This document shows positions 17,182-27,422 of a stretch of 64,000 nt of DNA, piece after piece. The notes beneath the pieces were generated by a model. It made no database searches, was not told the origin of the DNA, and saw only the letters and a program-made list of their open reading frames with translations. The stretch comes from Cytobacillus oceanisediminis (GTDB lineage: Bacteria > Bacillota > Bacilli > Bacillales > Cytobacillaceae): positions 72,007-136,006 of the forward strand of contig NZ_SOEE01000004.1 of NCBI RefSeq assembly GCF_004366035.1. The letters are read 5' to 3'. Position numbers and translations under genes: made by a program. Position 1 is the first letter of the stretch, and each line of letters opens with the position of its first letter.

Positions 17182-17733
17182 CTACCGTTCTATAGCAATT
17201 GCATTTTCAATTGGCTGAAAAGGATTTTGTTTATTGATGTGATCGTAAAACATGATTCCGTTCAGATGATCAATTTCGTGCTGAAATACGATGGCTGGCA
17301 GCCCTTTGAGCTTGAGTTTTACTTCATTGCCCTGCAGATCGGTACCTTTTACAGTTACTTTTGCATATCTGGGCACAAAACCGGGTATGGATTCATCAAC
17401 AGATAAACAGCCTTCTCCTGCAGCCAGATAAGAAAGCTGCACGGAATGGCTGATGATCTTAGGGTTGAAGAGAGCATAACTGAATAACTCCTGGTTATAG
17501 GTTACATGAACAGCGATCATCCGCCTGGAAATATTAATTTGAGGAGCAGCTAAACCAATGCCTGCCCTTAAGCCATATTTTACAGAAAGCTCTGGATCCT
17601 GGCTGTTTTTTACATATTCCATCATTTCATTTAAAATTTGTACTTCTTCTGCAGATGGAGGCATGTCCACTTCCGCGGCAATTTTCCTTAAAGTTGGGTG
17701 GCCATCGCGAATAATATCTTTCATGCTCAGCAT
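17182..17733 (-). CDS. defB: Peptide deformylase
   Basis: A 183-residue iron/zinc enzyme that removes the formyl group from nascent proteins. All three motifs are intact: GIGLAAPQ (58-65), EGCLS with metal ligand C109, and HEIDH with H152, E153 and H156. It is of the type-2 Gram-positive class, with the usual insertion after residue 40. The ATG at 17731-17733 follows GGGAGTGAG; the longer frame to 17805 lacks a binding site. It corresponds to ykrB/defB in the B. subtilis order. Confidence 0.93.
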   Translation of the reverse strand: MLSMKDIIRDGHPTLRKIAAEVDMPPSAEEVQILNEMMEYVKNSQDPELSVKYGLRAGIGLAAPQINISRRMIAVHVTYNQELFSYALFNPKIISHSVQLSYLAAGEGCLSVDESIPGFVPRYAKVTVKGTDLQGNEVKLKLKGLPAIVFQHEIDHLNGIMFYDHINKQNPFQPIENAIAIER

Positions 17734-17866
17734 GATTCTCACTCCCGCTAAGTAATAAAGAAAAATGGCAAAATTATTGGCTAGAAGATCAAATGCCATA
17801 GCCAAAAAAGCCCTTTGTCTATTTAATTATATTCAGTCTATCAGAGCGGGGCAAAAAAGTTAATAA

Positions 17867-17891
17867 GAGAAGGTGCCTTTGGCACCTTCTC
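17867..17891 (-). terminator. Terminator of the YjcZ-type gene
   Basis: An 11-bp perfect stem (17867-17877 with 17881-17891) with a 3-nt loop. On the minus strand it runs into TTATTAACTTTTTTG. Confidence 0.75.
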
Positions 17892-17897
17892 AAGTAA

Positions 17898-18032
17898 TTA
17901 AAACTTCCAGCAAGCGCAGCCAACTATAATTAAGAGAATGAATAATACTACAATTAACGCAAAACCTCTGCCGCAGCCGGCCCCTGCTGCTGGATAACCG
18001 CATCCATAACCGTATCCGCCATATCCGAACAT
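17898..18032 (-). CDS. YjcZ-family sporulation peptide
   Basis: A 44-residue peptide. The first half is rich in glycine, tyrosine and cysteine ([14 protein letters not shown]), and the second half is one membrane helix ([17 protein letters not shown]) ending CWKF. This is the plan of the YjcZ family of small sporulation membrane proteins, made in the mother cell. A GGGAGG ribosome binding site lies eight bases before the ATG. A strong terminator follows. The function is unknown. Expression under a sporulation sigma factor is expected from the family, not shown by the sequence. Confidence 0.75.
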   Translation of the reverse strand: MFGYGGYGYGCGYPAAGAGCGRGFALIVVLFILLIIVGCACWKF

Positions 18033-18296
18033 GTAGGATAACCTCCCTAAAGTAAGATTATCGTCCATTTTTTTTGCCTTGCCGCTTAGGACGATTAATA
18101 TAGCCTATGTTTCAAGGGATGTTTGGTGTAGGCCATTACCCAAGTCATAAAGGAAAAATGAAGTGAATAGATTTAAATTATACTTGTAATAAGGACAAGC
18201 TCTGTAATGATGCGAAGAGTTTCGAACCAAAGGGCTATTGTCAAACCGGGCAGGTACCTTTATAGTTAAAAATGTTATAAGTAAGGGGGTTTCAAG

Positions 18297-18965
18297 GTGT
18301 CGATTTTGAACAAAAGCAGACTGCTGCTTGTTTTTATCATAGGGGCTTTCATCCTCACAGGCTGTATGAACAGCCCGGATCCCGAGGAAAAAATATATGA
18401 TGTGCTGGAGAATGTAGTAGCTAAAGAAAAGGATTTTGAAAAGCAGCAGGAACCGCTCGTTAAGCTGGAAAAAAGAGAAAAGGAATTATACGATAAAATT
18501 ATCAACCTGGGGATGAAGGATTTCAAGGAAATTAAAAAGCTGTCTGATGAGGCTTCCTCCATTGTGGAGCAGCGGGTTACTCATATGGAGAAAGAGCAGG
18601 AAAGCATCCAGGCGTCGAAAAAAGAATTTGAGACATTATCTCCGACCATAGAGGAGATAGAGGATAAAAAATTGAAAGATAAAGCTAAAGAGCTGTATGA
18701 GATCATGATGGACAGGTATAAAATCCATGACACTCTTTACAAGGATTATTCTAAAGCGACTCAATTAGATAAAGAATTATATGCCATGTTTAAAAAGGAG
18801 GATCTTACTCTAGAACAGCTGGAAGGCCAAGTGAGCAAAATAAATGATATGTATGAAAAGATACTGGCTTCAAATAAGCAGTTCAATGAAAAAACAAAAG
18901 AGTATAACGAAGCCAAACTTAATTTCTATAAAGAAGCAGGACTTGAAATAAAAACAGAAGAATAA
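18297..18965 (+). CDS. ykyA: YkyA-type lipoprotein with coiled coil
   Basis: A 222-residue lipoprotein. A hydrophobic signal (about 7-19) ends in the lipobox LTGC with C23. The mature part is almost all charged helix (for example KEKDFEKQQEPLVKLEKREKE, split), typical of YkyA, which is annotated as a putative cell-wall binding lipoprotein. The start is GTG at 18297 with TAAGGGGG seven bases before it. It lies directly before the pdh operon, as in B. subtilis. It should be anchored to the outer face of the membrane. Confidence 0.83.
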   Translation: MSILNKSRLLLVFIIGAFILTGCMNSPDPEEKIYDVLENVVAKEKDFEKQQEPLVKLEKREKELYDKIINLGMKDFKEIKKLSDEASSIVEQRVTHMEKEQESIQASKKEFETLSPTIEEIEDKKLKDKAKELYEIMMDRYKIHDTLYKDYSKATQLDKELYAMFKKEDLTLEQLEGQVSKINDMYEKILASNKQFNEKTKEYNEAKLNFYKEAGLEIKTEE

Positions 18966-18970
18966 TTTTT

Positions 18971-19004
18971 ATGCCGGCATATTTATGCCCGGCATTTTTT
19001 TTGC
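18971..19004 (+). terminator. Terminator of ykyA
   Basis: A 7-bp stem (18971-18977 with 18989-18995) is followed by seven T residues. Confidence 0.75.
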
Positions 19005-19242
19005 TTTTTGCTATCCTAAAAGCAATTGAATGGGAGAAAACACGGCTCGGGATGAATCCGCTTTCTTTTTGAGGGCGGTGCTTTTTATATTAAAATAATG
19101 ACGGGAGGCTTCTCTTTACTATAACACATCGGAATATAATAGTTTTTTATAGTACAGATGAGGTTCATCCGATAATACAGTTTTGGTTATCAATAAAAAA
19201 TATAAAAAGTATGGAAACTGTGAAAAACAAAAAGCAAGGTAA

Positions 19243-19269
19243 TTGACTAAGGTCTTGAAGGTGTATTAA
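19243..19269 (+). promoter_or_regulatory. Weak promoter candidate for pdhABCD
   Basis: TTGACT (19243-19248) and TATTAA (19264-19269) are spaced by 15 bases, which is short. Use of this promoter would put the 14-bp inverted repeat near the 5' end of the transcript. Confidence 0.25.
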
Positions 19270-19286
19270 ACTAAATCTCGTAATTA

Positions 19287-19327
19287 ATTCTGTATCAATT
19301 ATGTTGCAAAATAAATTGATACAGAAT
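19287..19327. promoter_or_regulatory. Perfect 14-bp inverted repeat in the pdh leader
   Basis: ATTCTGTATCAATT (19287-19300) is exactly repeated in inverse as AATTGATACAGAAT (19314-19327) around a 13-base spacer. No T-run follows, so it is not a classical terminator. It could be an operator pair or a 5' mRNA-stabilising stem. Confidence 0.5.
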
Positions 19328-19402
19328 ATGATAGTTAAAGATGAACCGAAAGACGTTTTTTTAGAAGTGATCTGTGGAACACTATTTAAAAGTATGCATA
19401 TG

Positions 19403-19428
19403 GCAGAAACGAATGTTCTGCTTTTTAG
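19403..19428 (+). terminator. Terminator-like hairpin in the pdh leader (possible attenuator)
   Basis: GCAGAAAC (19403-19410) pairs with GTTCTGC (19415-19421) with one bulge, and TTTTT follows. It lies 140 bases before pdhA and could stop transcripts that start upstream. Confidence 0.45.
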
Positions 19429-19548
19429 AGATGCTTAATAAAACATGCCGAAAGAGAAAACTTTTTGCCTTTGAAAGAGTATCTAATATGGCTTCGTTTT
19501 GGGTAACCTAAATTTTGTGTATAAAACTCTATTAACGTCTTTTTATGA

Positions 19549-20682
<1,134 letters not shown>

Positions 20683-20685
20683 GCC

Positions 20686-21663
20686 ATGGCGCAAATGACA
20701 ATGATTCAGGCAATTACTGATGCTCTTCGCACAGAATTGCGCAACGATCCGAATGTATTGGTATTCGGTGAAGATGTGGGCGTAAACGGCGGCGTTTTCC
20801 GTGCTACCGAAGGCCTTCAAAAGGAATTCGGCGAAGAGCGTGTATTTGATACACCTCTAGCTGAATCCGGAATCGGCGGTCTGGCAGTCGGTCTTGGTTT
20901 ACAAGGCTACCGTCCGGTGCCTGAAATCCAATTCTTTGGATTCGTTTATGAAGTAATGGATTCAATTTCCGGCCAGCTGGCACGCATGCGTTACCGTTCC
21001 GGCGGAAGATATAATTCACCGGTTACAATCCGTTCACCATTCGGGGGAGGGGTACATACTCCTGAAATGCATGCTGACAGCCTGGAAGGCTTAATGGCTC
21101 AACAGCCTGGACTAAAGGTTGTTATACCGTCAACTCCTTATGATGCTAAAGGACTGCTTATCTCTGCAATTCGCGATAACGATCCTGTTATCTTCCTTGA
21201 GCATATGAAATTGTACCGTTCTTTCCGTCAGGAAGTGCCTGAAGAAGAATATACAATTCCTCTTGGTAAAGCAGAAGTTAAACGTGAAGGTTCTGACCTG
21301 ACTATTGTGACTTACGGGGCAATGGTTCATGAATCTCTAAAAGCTGCTGAAGAGCTTGAAAAAGAAGGGAAATCTGCAGAAGTTATCGATTTGCGCACAG
21401 TTGCTCCTCTTGATATTGAAACAATCATTGCTTCTGTTGAAAAGACAGGAAGAGCAATTGTTGTTCAAGAGGCACAAAAGCAGGCTGGTATTGCAGCAAA
21501 TGTCGTTGCAGAAATCAATGATCGTGCTATTCTCAGCCTGGAAGCACCAGTTCTGCGAGTAGCTGCTCCAGATACTGTTTTTGCTTTCCCTCAAGCTGAA
21601 ACTGTTTGGCTTCCAAACTATAAAGATGTAATCGAAACAGCTAAAAAAGTTCTTGAATTTTAA
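20686..21663 (+). CDS. pdhB: Pyruvate dehydrogenase E1 beta subunit
   Basis: A 325-residue transketolase-like subunit completing the alpha2-beta2 E1. Early residues [22 protein letters not shown] and the stretch [15 protein letters not shown] are family hallmarks that shape the cofactor pocket. The gene starts three bases after the pdhA stop; an AAAGGAG site lies within the pdhA end, so translation is probably coupled. A GC hairpin lies between it and pdhC. Confidence 0.96.
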   Translation: MAQMTMIQAITDALRTELRNDPNVLVFGEDVGVNGGVFRATEGLQKEFGEERVFDTPLAESGIGGLAVGLGLQGYRPVPEIQFFGFVYEVMDSISGQLARMRYRSGGRYNSPVTIRSPFGGGVHTPEMHADSLEGLMAQQPGLKVVIPSTPYDAKGLLISAIRDNDPVIFLEHMKLYRSFRQEVPEEEYTIPLGKAEVKREGSDLTIVTYGAMVHESLKAAEELEKEGKSAEVIDLRTVAPLDIETIIASVEKTGRAIVVQEAQKQAGIAANVVAEINDRAILSLEAPVLRVAAPDTVFAFPQAETVWLPNYKDVIETAKKVLEF

Positions 21664-21685
21664 TCGCATATAACTGATAAAACAA

Positions 21686-21702
21686 GGGGGAAAATATCCC
21701 CC
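21686..21702 (+). promoter_or_regulatory. GC hairpin between pdhB and pdhC
   Basis: GGGGGA pairs with TCCCCC around a 5-base loop. No T-run follows. It could be an RNA processing or stability point that lets E1 and E2/E3 genes be made at different levels. TATAAT at 21713-21718 follows, without a clear -35. Confidence 0.45.
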
Positions 21703-21750
21703 TGACGTGTTTTATAATGAACGATCGAAATAATAGGAGGGTGAATTCCA

Positions 21751-23097
21751 TTGGCATTCCAATTTAGATTGCCTGATATCGGTGAAGGTATCCATGAAGG
21801 TGAAATCGTCAAGTGGTTTGTAAAGCCAGGTGACGAAGTACAAGAAGATGACGTGCTTTGTGAAGTTCAAAACGATAAAGCGGTTGTAGAGATTCCTTCC
21901 CCAGTTAAAGGTAAAGTTGAAGAAATCCTTGTTGAAGAAGGTACGGTCGCAACTGTAGGTCAAGTATTGATTACTTTTGATGCTCCTGGATATGAAGATC
22001 TTAAATTCAAGGGAGACCATGAAGATGAGGCTCCTAAAGAAGAAAAAACAGAAGCGCAAGTTCAGGCAACTGCTGAAGCTGGCCAGGATGTAAAGAAGGA
22101 AGAAGCTCCTGCTCAAGATGCACCAAAAGAAGGAGTAGTTATTTCTGAGGCTGAAGTAGATCCTAATCGCCGTATTATTGCTATGCCGTCTGTTAGAAAA
22201 TACGCTCGCGACAAAGGTGTAGATATTCGTCAGGTAGCTGGAAGCGGCAAAAATGGACGCATCCAGAAAGATGATATTGATGCATTCCTGAATGGCGGAG
22301 CAAAAGGTGCTGAAGCCACTGCTAAAGAAGACGCACCAAAGGCTGAAGCAAAAGAAACTGCACCTGCAGCTGCACAGGCGATTCCTGCTGGACAATATCC
22401 AGAAACTCGCGAGAAAATGAGCGGAATCCGTAAAGCAATTGCAAAAGCTATGGTAAACTCTAAGCATACAGCTCCACACGTAACATTAATGGATGAAATT
22501 GATGTTACGAAACTTGTTGCACACCGCAAGAAGTTTAAAGAAGTTGCAGCTAATAAAGGAATTAAGCTTACATTCCTTCCTTATGTGGTAAAGGCATTAA
22601 CAAGTGCATTGCGTGAATTCCCGGCACTAAACACTTCAATTGATGATGCAGCAGGTGAAATCATCCATAAGCATTACTACAACATCGGTATTGCAGCAGA
22701 TACTGAAAAAGGTCTTCTTGTGCCAGTTGTTAAGGATGCAGACCGCAAGTCGACATTTGCCATTTCTAATGAAATCAATGAGCTAGCTGGTAAAGCTCGT
22801 GATGGCAAGCTTGCTCCAGATGAAATGAAGGGTGCTTCATGCACAATTACAAATATCGGTTCTGCCGGCGGTCAATGGTTTACTCCGGTTATCAATCATC
22901 CTGAGGTTGCCATTCTTGGAATAGGCCGTATTGCTGAAAAGCCAGTAGTGAAGGATGGAGAAATTGTTGCTGCTCCAGTATTGGCATTGTCACTAAGCTT
23001 TGACCACAGAATTATTGATGGAGCAACTGCACAAAATGCATTAAATCACATCAAGCGTTTACTGAATGATCCAGAACTATTGTTAATGGAGGCGTAA
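21751..23097 (+). CDS. pdhC: Dihydrolipoyl acetyltransferase E2
   Basis: A 448-residue core enzyme of the pyruvate dehydrogenase complex. The lipoyl domain spans about 3-78 with lipoyl lysine K43 ([10 protein letters not shown]). An acidic linker rich in A, E and P follows. The peripheral-subunit-binding domain is at about 143-180 ([16 protein letters not shown]). After an A/P-rich linker the catalytic domain (215-448) ends with the active motif H419-R-I-I-D423-G. The start is TTG at 21751 behind TAGGAGGGTG. Confidence 0.95.
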   Translation: MAFQFRLPDIGEGIHEGEIVKWFVKPGDEVQEDDVLCEVQNDKAVVEIPSPVKGKVEEILVEEGTVATVGQVLITFDAPGYEDLKFKGDHEDEAPKEEKTEAQVQATAEAGQDVKKEEAPAQDAPKEGVVISEAEVDPNRRIIAMPSVRKYARDKGVDIRQVAGSGKNGRIQKDDIDAFLNGGAKGAEATAKEDAPKAEAKETAPAAAQAIPAGQYPETREKMSGIRKAIAKAMVNSKHTAPHVTLMDEIDVTKLVAHRKKFKEVAANKGIKLTFLPYVVKALTSALREFPALNTSIDDAAGEIIHKHYYNIGIAADTEKGLLVPVVKDADRKSTFAISNEINELAGKARDGKLAPDEMKGASCTITNIGSAGGQWFTPVINHPEVAILGIGRIAEKPVVKDGEIVAAPVLALSLSFDHRIIDGATAQNALNHIKRLLNDPELLLMEA

Positions 23098-23103
23098 TAA
23101 CAA

Positions 23104-24513
23104 ATGGTAGTAGGAGATTTCCCAATCGAAACAGATACTATAGTCATTGGTGCGGGTCCTGGTGGATATGTTGCAGCGATTCGTGCAGCACAGCTTGGAC
23201 AAAAAGTAACAATCGTAGAAAAAGCTAATATGGGCGGAGTTTGCTTAAACGTTGGATGTATTCCTTCAAAGGCTTTAATCGCAGCAGGCCACCGCTATGA
23301 AAATGCAAAGCACTCAGATGTAATGGGTATTACAGCTGAAAATGTAAAAGTTGACTTTACAAAAGTACAAGAATTTAAATCTGGTGTAGTTAATAAGCTT
23401 ACTGGAGGAGTAGAAGGTCTTTTAAAAGGCAATAAAGTTGACATCGTGCGCGGGGAAGCTTACTTCGTTGATGCGAATACCCTTCGTGTAATGGACGATA
23501 ATTCCGCACAAACTTATACTTTTAAAAATGCGATCATTGCTACAGGATCTCGTCCAATTGAATTGCCAACGTTTAAATTCTCCAAACGAGTTCTTGATTC
23601 AACAGGTGCACTGGCACTTCAAGAGATTCCAGAGAAAATCGTCGTTATTGGCGGCGGTGTTATCGGTATAGAACTTGGCGGAGCTTATGCGAATTTTGGT
23701 TCTCAAGTAACGGTTCTTGAGGGTGCAGATGATATCCTTGTCGGTTTTGAGAAGCAAATGTCATCACTTGTTAAACGGAACTTAAAGAAAAAAGGCGTTG
23801 AATTCATTACGAAGGCACTTGCTAAAGGTGTTGAAGAGAATGAAACTGGAGTTACCGTTAAGTTTGAAGAAAAAGGCGAAGAGAAATCTCTTGACGCAGA
23901 TTATGTATTCGTAATGGTTGGAAGACGTCCAAATACAGACGAATTGGGCTTAGAACAAGCCGGCATTAAGATGACTGAACGCGGTGTTATTGAAATCGAT
24001 AAACAATGCCGTACGAATGTAAGCAATATTTATGCTATTGGTGATATTGTTGCAGGTCCACAATTGGCTCATAAAGCTTCTTACGAAGGTAAGATTGCTG
24101 CAGAAGCAATTGCAGGCCATAACGCAGAAATAGATTACTTAGCAATCCCAGCTGTGGTATTCTCTGAGCCTGAATTGGCTTCTGTAGGATATACTGAGCA
24201 GCAGGCTAAAGAAGAAGGAATCGAAGTAGCGGCAGCGAAGTTCCCATTCGCAGCTAATGGCCGTGCCCTTGCACTTGATTCAACTGACGGCTTTTTAAAG
24301 CTAGTGACACGTAAAGAGGATGGTCTTGTAATCGGTGCGCAAATCGCTGGCGCAAGTGCATCTGATATGATTGCTGAGCTTGGATTGGCTATTGAAGCAG
24401 GCATGACTGCAGAAGATCTTGCCATGACTATTCATGCTCATCCGACATTGGGTGAAATCACAATGGAAGCAGCAGAAGTTGCTATTGGAAGCCCAATTCA
24501 CATTGTAAAATAA
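23104..24513 (+). CDS. pdhD: Dihydrolipoamide dehydrogenase E3
   Basis: A 469-residue flavoprotein that reoxidises the lipoyl arm and makes NADH. The FAD motif GAGPGG (16-21), the redox disulfide C47-L-N-V-G-C52, an NAD motif [10 protein letters not shown] and the C-terminal HAHPTLGE with the catalytic histidine are all present. The ATG lies six bases after the pdhC stop, with GGAGG inside the end of pdhC. It ends the operon and may also serve other 2-oxoacid complexes. Confidence 0.96.
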   Translation: MVVGDFPIETDTIVIGAGPGGYVAAIRAAQLGQKVTIVEKANMGGVCLNVGCIPSKALIAAGHRYENAKHSDVMGITAENVKVDFTKVQEFKSGVVNKLTGGVEGLLKGNKVDIVRGEAYFVDANTLRVMDDNSAQTYTFKNAIIATGSRPIELPTFKFSKRVLDSTGALALQEIPEKIVVIGGGVIGIELGGAYANFGSQVTVLEGADDILVGFEKQMSSLVKRNLKKKGVEFITKALAKGVEENETGVTVKFEEKGEEKSLDADYVFVMVGRRPNTDELGLEQAGIKMTERGVIEIDKQCRTNVSNIYAIGDIVAGPQLAHKASYEGKIAAEAIAGHNAEIDYLAIPAVVFSEPELASVGYTEQQAKEEGIEVAAAKFPFAANGRALALDSTDGFLKLVTRKEDGLVIGAQIAGASASDMIAELGLAIEAGMTAEDLAMTIHAHPTLGEITMEAAEVAIGSPIHIVK

Positions 24514-24516
24514 TTT

Positions 24517-24548
24517 AAAAATCCTTCCCTGGCGGGAAGGATTTTTTT
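24517..24548 (+). terminator. Terminator of pdhABCD
   Basis: A 13-bp perfect stem (24517-24529 with 24534-24546) with a TGGC loop ends in a run of seven T. Confidence 0.9.
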
Positions 24549-24565
24549 GTATATGATGACTACTT

Positions 24566-24946
24566 TTAGTCCTTTTCATCCATTGCATCGGCAAGCGGAT
24601 GAATGATCTTCTCTTTAGGTACAGTGCCTTTAATTTCAACAATCACTTTATCTTGATATACCAGCAGCATGGCAGGGCAGTTTTCTACATTATAATTGCT
24701 AATATGGCTGGATTCAGAAGCTGTTATGATTTTCATATTCTTGATCAGATCCGGATAGCTTCTCTTTAATTCGATGATGGCATCATAATAGGATATTTCC
24801 TGTTCATATTGTTTATTATCCGTGAAAAAAATGAGCTGTTTAACACTATCGTCTATCTTCAGCTCTTTTTTTACTTCCTTATGATTGCATGAAGAGGTCA
24901 TAAACAAGAGTGCAGTAATTATGATCAGCGGCAAACCTTTCATCAT
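24566..24946 (-). CDS. Small lipoprotein with thioredoxin-like fold, no CxxC
   Basis: A 126-residue protein with a signal peptide (3-18) ending in a lipobox-like TSSC (C20). The mature part has a thioredoxin-like order: QLIFFTD strand, YYDAIIELKRSYPD helix, MKIITA strand, and a cis-proline-like ENCPAMLLVYQDKVIVEIKG. The two-cysteine active site is missing, so it should not be an oxidoreductase. Bacillus relatives are often called small peptidoglycan-associated lipoproteins. The role is unknown. It converges on the pdh operon, sharing the terminator region. Confidence 0.6.
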   Translation of the reverse strand: MMKGLPLIIITALLFMTSSCNHKEVKKELKIDDSVKQLIFFTDNKQYEQEISYYDAIIELKRSYPDLIKNMKIITASESSHISNYNVENCPAMLLVYQDKVIVEIKGTVPKEKIIHPLADAMDEKD

Positions 24947-25219
24947 TTTGCCCTCACTTTATTATAAATTCCAAAGTATGAGATAAGATCGTTTTATCTG
25001 AATCAGTATAGAAGTCTCGGTAATTTTCCAGTCTTCTAACAGTTGATGAGCAATTCATAATAAGAACTTAATATTTATGAGTATTTTATCATATAGTAAA
25101 AGAAAATTTTGGCTTGTCATTCAAATGTTACAGAAATGAAAAATAAGAATATCCTTTTCAACATATATTACATACACAAGTGTTTCTTCAATTAAAAAAG
25201 CGGGTAAGGATTAAAAAGT

Positions 25220-25480
25220 TTGGTGGTGGAGTGCATGAAGATTTATACAGCTCTTTTGCTGCAGATGTTAATATGGAGCGGATATACTTTTATTGAATGG
25301 CTGTCAAAATATGACCAGCTCATATATAAAGTCATTATGTTTTTTGTTTTTTTCTATTTGGCAATAAACATTGGAAATTGGGTAATTAAGTCTGCAAAAA
25401 AAACATTTATGGTAACTGTTATGAGCTTAAGCTTGTATGCATCTTTCCATCTTGCAATGTCCTACTTGTCTCATTGGTAA
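25220..25480 (+). CDS. Small membrane protein of unknown family
   Basis: An 86-residue protein with three hydrophobic segments (about 8-24, 35-55 and 64-80) and few charges. TTG at 25220 has a TAAGGATT site eight bases upstream; ATG at 25235 is an alternative start with GGTGGAG close to it. I do not recognise the family. It lies alone between a lipoprotein gene and the BCCT transporter gene, and shares the latter's bidirectional terminator. Confidence 0.55.
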   Translation: MVVECMKIYTALLLQMLIWSGYTFIEWLSKYDQLIYKVIMFFVFFYLAINIGNWVIKSAKKTFMVTVMSLSLYASFHLAMSYLSHW

Positions 25481-25496
25481 AGATACGAGTAAGGAT

Positions 25497-25534
25497 AAAA
25501 AAATCGGCACCTTTTGCAGGTGCCGATTTTTTAT
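25497..25534. terminator. Bidirectional terminator
   Basis: A 13-bp perfect stem (25499-25511 with 25519-25531) with a 7-base loop and A/T flanks on both sides, between the small membrane gene and the BCCT gene. Confidence 0.88.
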
Positions 25535-25539
25535 TATTA

Positions 25540-27054
25540 TCAGCTATTTTTTTTCTGGATGACTTCTTCTTTAAACGATTTAGCCAGCGATACCACAATT
25601 AGAAGCATAATGATGGTAAAAGGGAGTGCAGCTATAATGGAAGCTCTTTGGAGAGCTTCAAGACCACCGGTCCATAAAAGGATGGCTGCAGATGCTGATT
25701 GAATAATGCCCCAGACAAATTTCACTTTATTGGGAGGGTTTAGGCTGCCGTTAGTCGTCTGCATACCAAGAACAAAGGTAGCTGAGTCTGCAGAAGTAAT
25801 AAAGAATGTACTGATTAAGAAAATAGCCATTGAGCTAAGAACAGTGCTGAAAGGGAAGTTATCAAACACGGTAAACAGTGCTACTTCCATTCCCTGCTGC
25901 TCGATTGTTTCCATGATAGGCTTAGCCTCGAAGAATTCAAGGTATATACCTGTTCCTCCAAAAACAGAAAACCAAAGGGCTCCAAATAGGGTTGGAACAG
26001 CAAGCACACCAATGACAAATTCTCTTATTGTCCTTCCACGGGATATCCTGGCTATGAACGTACCGACAAATGGCGCCCAGGCAATCCACCATGCCCAATA
26101 AAAAATGGTCCAATCCTGAAACCATGTCAGCTCCTGATCAAAAGGGCTGAGCCTGAAGCTCATGGATGGAAGATTTTGAAGATAAGAGCCAATAGTCGTT
26201 GTGAACAGGTCCATAATAAAGTTAGACGGACCTACAAACAGAAGAAATAATAATAAAGATATTGCTAAGATAATATTTAAATTACTTAAATACTTTATTC
26301 CCTTGTTTAATCCGGTTTGGGCTGAAAGCATAAACAAGACCGTTACAACGATAATAATAATTAATTGAGTGGTGAAATTATTACCGATGCCGTCGAATAT
26401 TCCAGAAAGTCCTCCGGAAATCTGAATGGCACCCAGACCTAATGATGTTGCAACTCCGAAAACAGTAGCAAAGACGGCAATAAAATCAATTAATACGCCC
26501 AGCGGCCCATCCACTTTGCTCCCTAAAATTGGCCTCAAAATGGAGCTGATAACTCCCGGTGCTCCTTTTCTGAACTGGAAATACGCCAGTGCAAGCCCAA
26601 TGACAGTATAAATAGCCCATGGATGAAGACCCCAATGGAAAAAGGAGTACCTCATGGCTGCCCTAGCTGCTTCTGGTGTCTGTCCTTCGAGAAAAGGAGG
26701 GGCATAAAAGTGATACATAGGTTCCGACACTCCCCAAAAAACCAGGCCTATTCCCATCCCGGCACTGAAGAGCATGGCAAACCATGATAAATAGCTATAT
26801 TCGGGCCTATCTGCATCCTTGCCCAGACGAATATTCCCGTATTTGCTGAATGCTAATAAGATAGAAAAAATTAAAAAGATAGAAGCTGATAAAAGGTAAA
26901 ACCAGCCGAACTTCTCTAATATGAATCCTTGAACAGATGCTGTAACAGAATCAAGATTGCCCTTTGGCAGTATGGTCTTCGGGACAAGTCCCCATAAAAT
27001 AAAAATTGCTGTGAATATGACTGAAACCGTAAATACGGGTGTCAGTTTCTTCAT
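25540..27054 (-). CDS. BCCT-family transporter, OpuD/BetL type
   Basis: A 504-residue carrier of the betaine-choline-carnitine family with 12 transmembrane helices. The family glycine motif is AGMGIGLVFWGVSEP, and the aromatic substrate box lies in YWAWWIAWAPFVGTFIARIS. The sequence is close to B. subtilis OpuD, a sodium-coupled glycine betaine importer, but the substrate cannot be fixed from sequence. The C-terminal tail is short (SLAKSFKEEVIQKKNS), which may limit osmosensing. The ATG at 27052-27054 follows GGAGGG; the longer frame to 27147 lacks a site. Confidence 0.87.
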   Translation of the reverse strand: MKKLTPVFTVSVIFTAIFILWGLVPKTILPKGNLDSVTASVQGFILEKFGWFYLLSASIFLIFSILLAFSKYGNIRLGKDADRPEYSYLSWFAMLFSAGMGIGLVFWGVSEPMYHFYAPPFLEGQTPEAARAAMRYSFFHWGLHPWAIYTVIGLALAYFQFRKGAPGVISSILRPILGSKVDGPLGVLIDFIAVFATVFGVATSLGLGAIQISGGLSGIFDGIGNNFTTQLIIIIVVTVLFMLSAQTGLNKGIKYLSNLNIILAISLLLFLLFVGPSNFIMDLFTTTIGSYLQNLPSMSFRLSPFDQELTWFQDWTIFYWAWWIAWAPFVGTFIARISRGRTIREFVIGVLAVPTLFGALWFSVFGGTGIYLEFFEAKPIMETIEQQGMEVALFTVFDNFPFSTVLSSMAIFLISTFFITSADSATFVLGMQTTNGSLNPPNKVKFVWGIIQSASAAILLWTGGLEALQRASIIAALPFTIIMLLIVVSLAKSFKEEVIQKKNS

Positions 27055-27422
27055 CAAATCCCTCCAAATCTTAATAAAATGAACGTAGATAGAATAATTC
27101 CGTAATACTCCTAATCCTAAAAATGCAGGAAAATAAGCATTCCGCATTCCTGACAGTTATAGCTTGATTTTTAAAGCATATTGAAGCTCAGCAGGGGAGA
27201 GCAGCTTCCCGAAAAAGATCGCATTTCGAAAATCGAAAGGATGTATAGATCCACACTTAATTCTAAATTTTACTTTTAAATGTTCAAAACGTATCTATTT
27301 CGGGTAAAATCAGTAGGTAATAGTAAGGTATCAAAAAGGGGAACAACTCCTTTAAAAGGCCATTTTACATACTAACACTAATTGGTGTGAGTTTAAAGGA
27401 ATAAGCACTCTAGGAGGTCAAT
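27055..27422. other. Divergent intergenic region
   Basis: It holds the promoters of the BCCT gene and the deacetylase gene. An imperfect palindrome around ACACTAATTGGTGT (about 27374-27387) and the TTTCGA palindrome at 27224 are the only clear structures. I see no gene. Confidence 0.45.
27224..27238. promoter_or_regulatory. Operator-like palindrome upstream of the BCCT gene
   Basis: TTTCGA and TCGAAA form a perfect 6+3+6 inverted repeat, 170 bases from the BCCT start. The binding protein is unknown. Confidence 0.3.

Noticed and set aside
21712..22479. A 255-codon minus-strand ORF inside pdhC
   Set aside because: It is the antisense shadow of a long real gene, rich in S, F and C, with no ribosome binding site.
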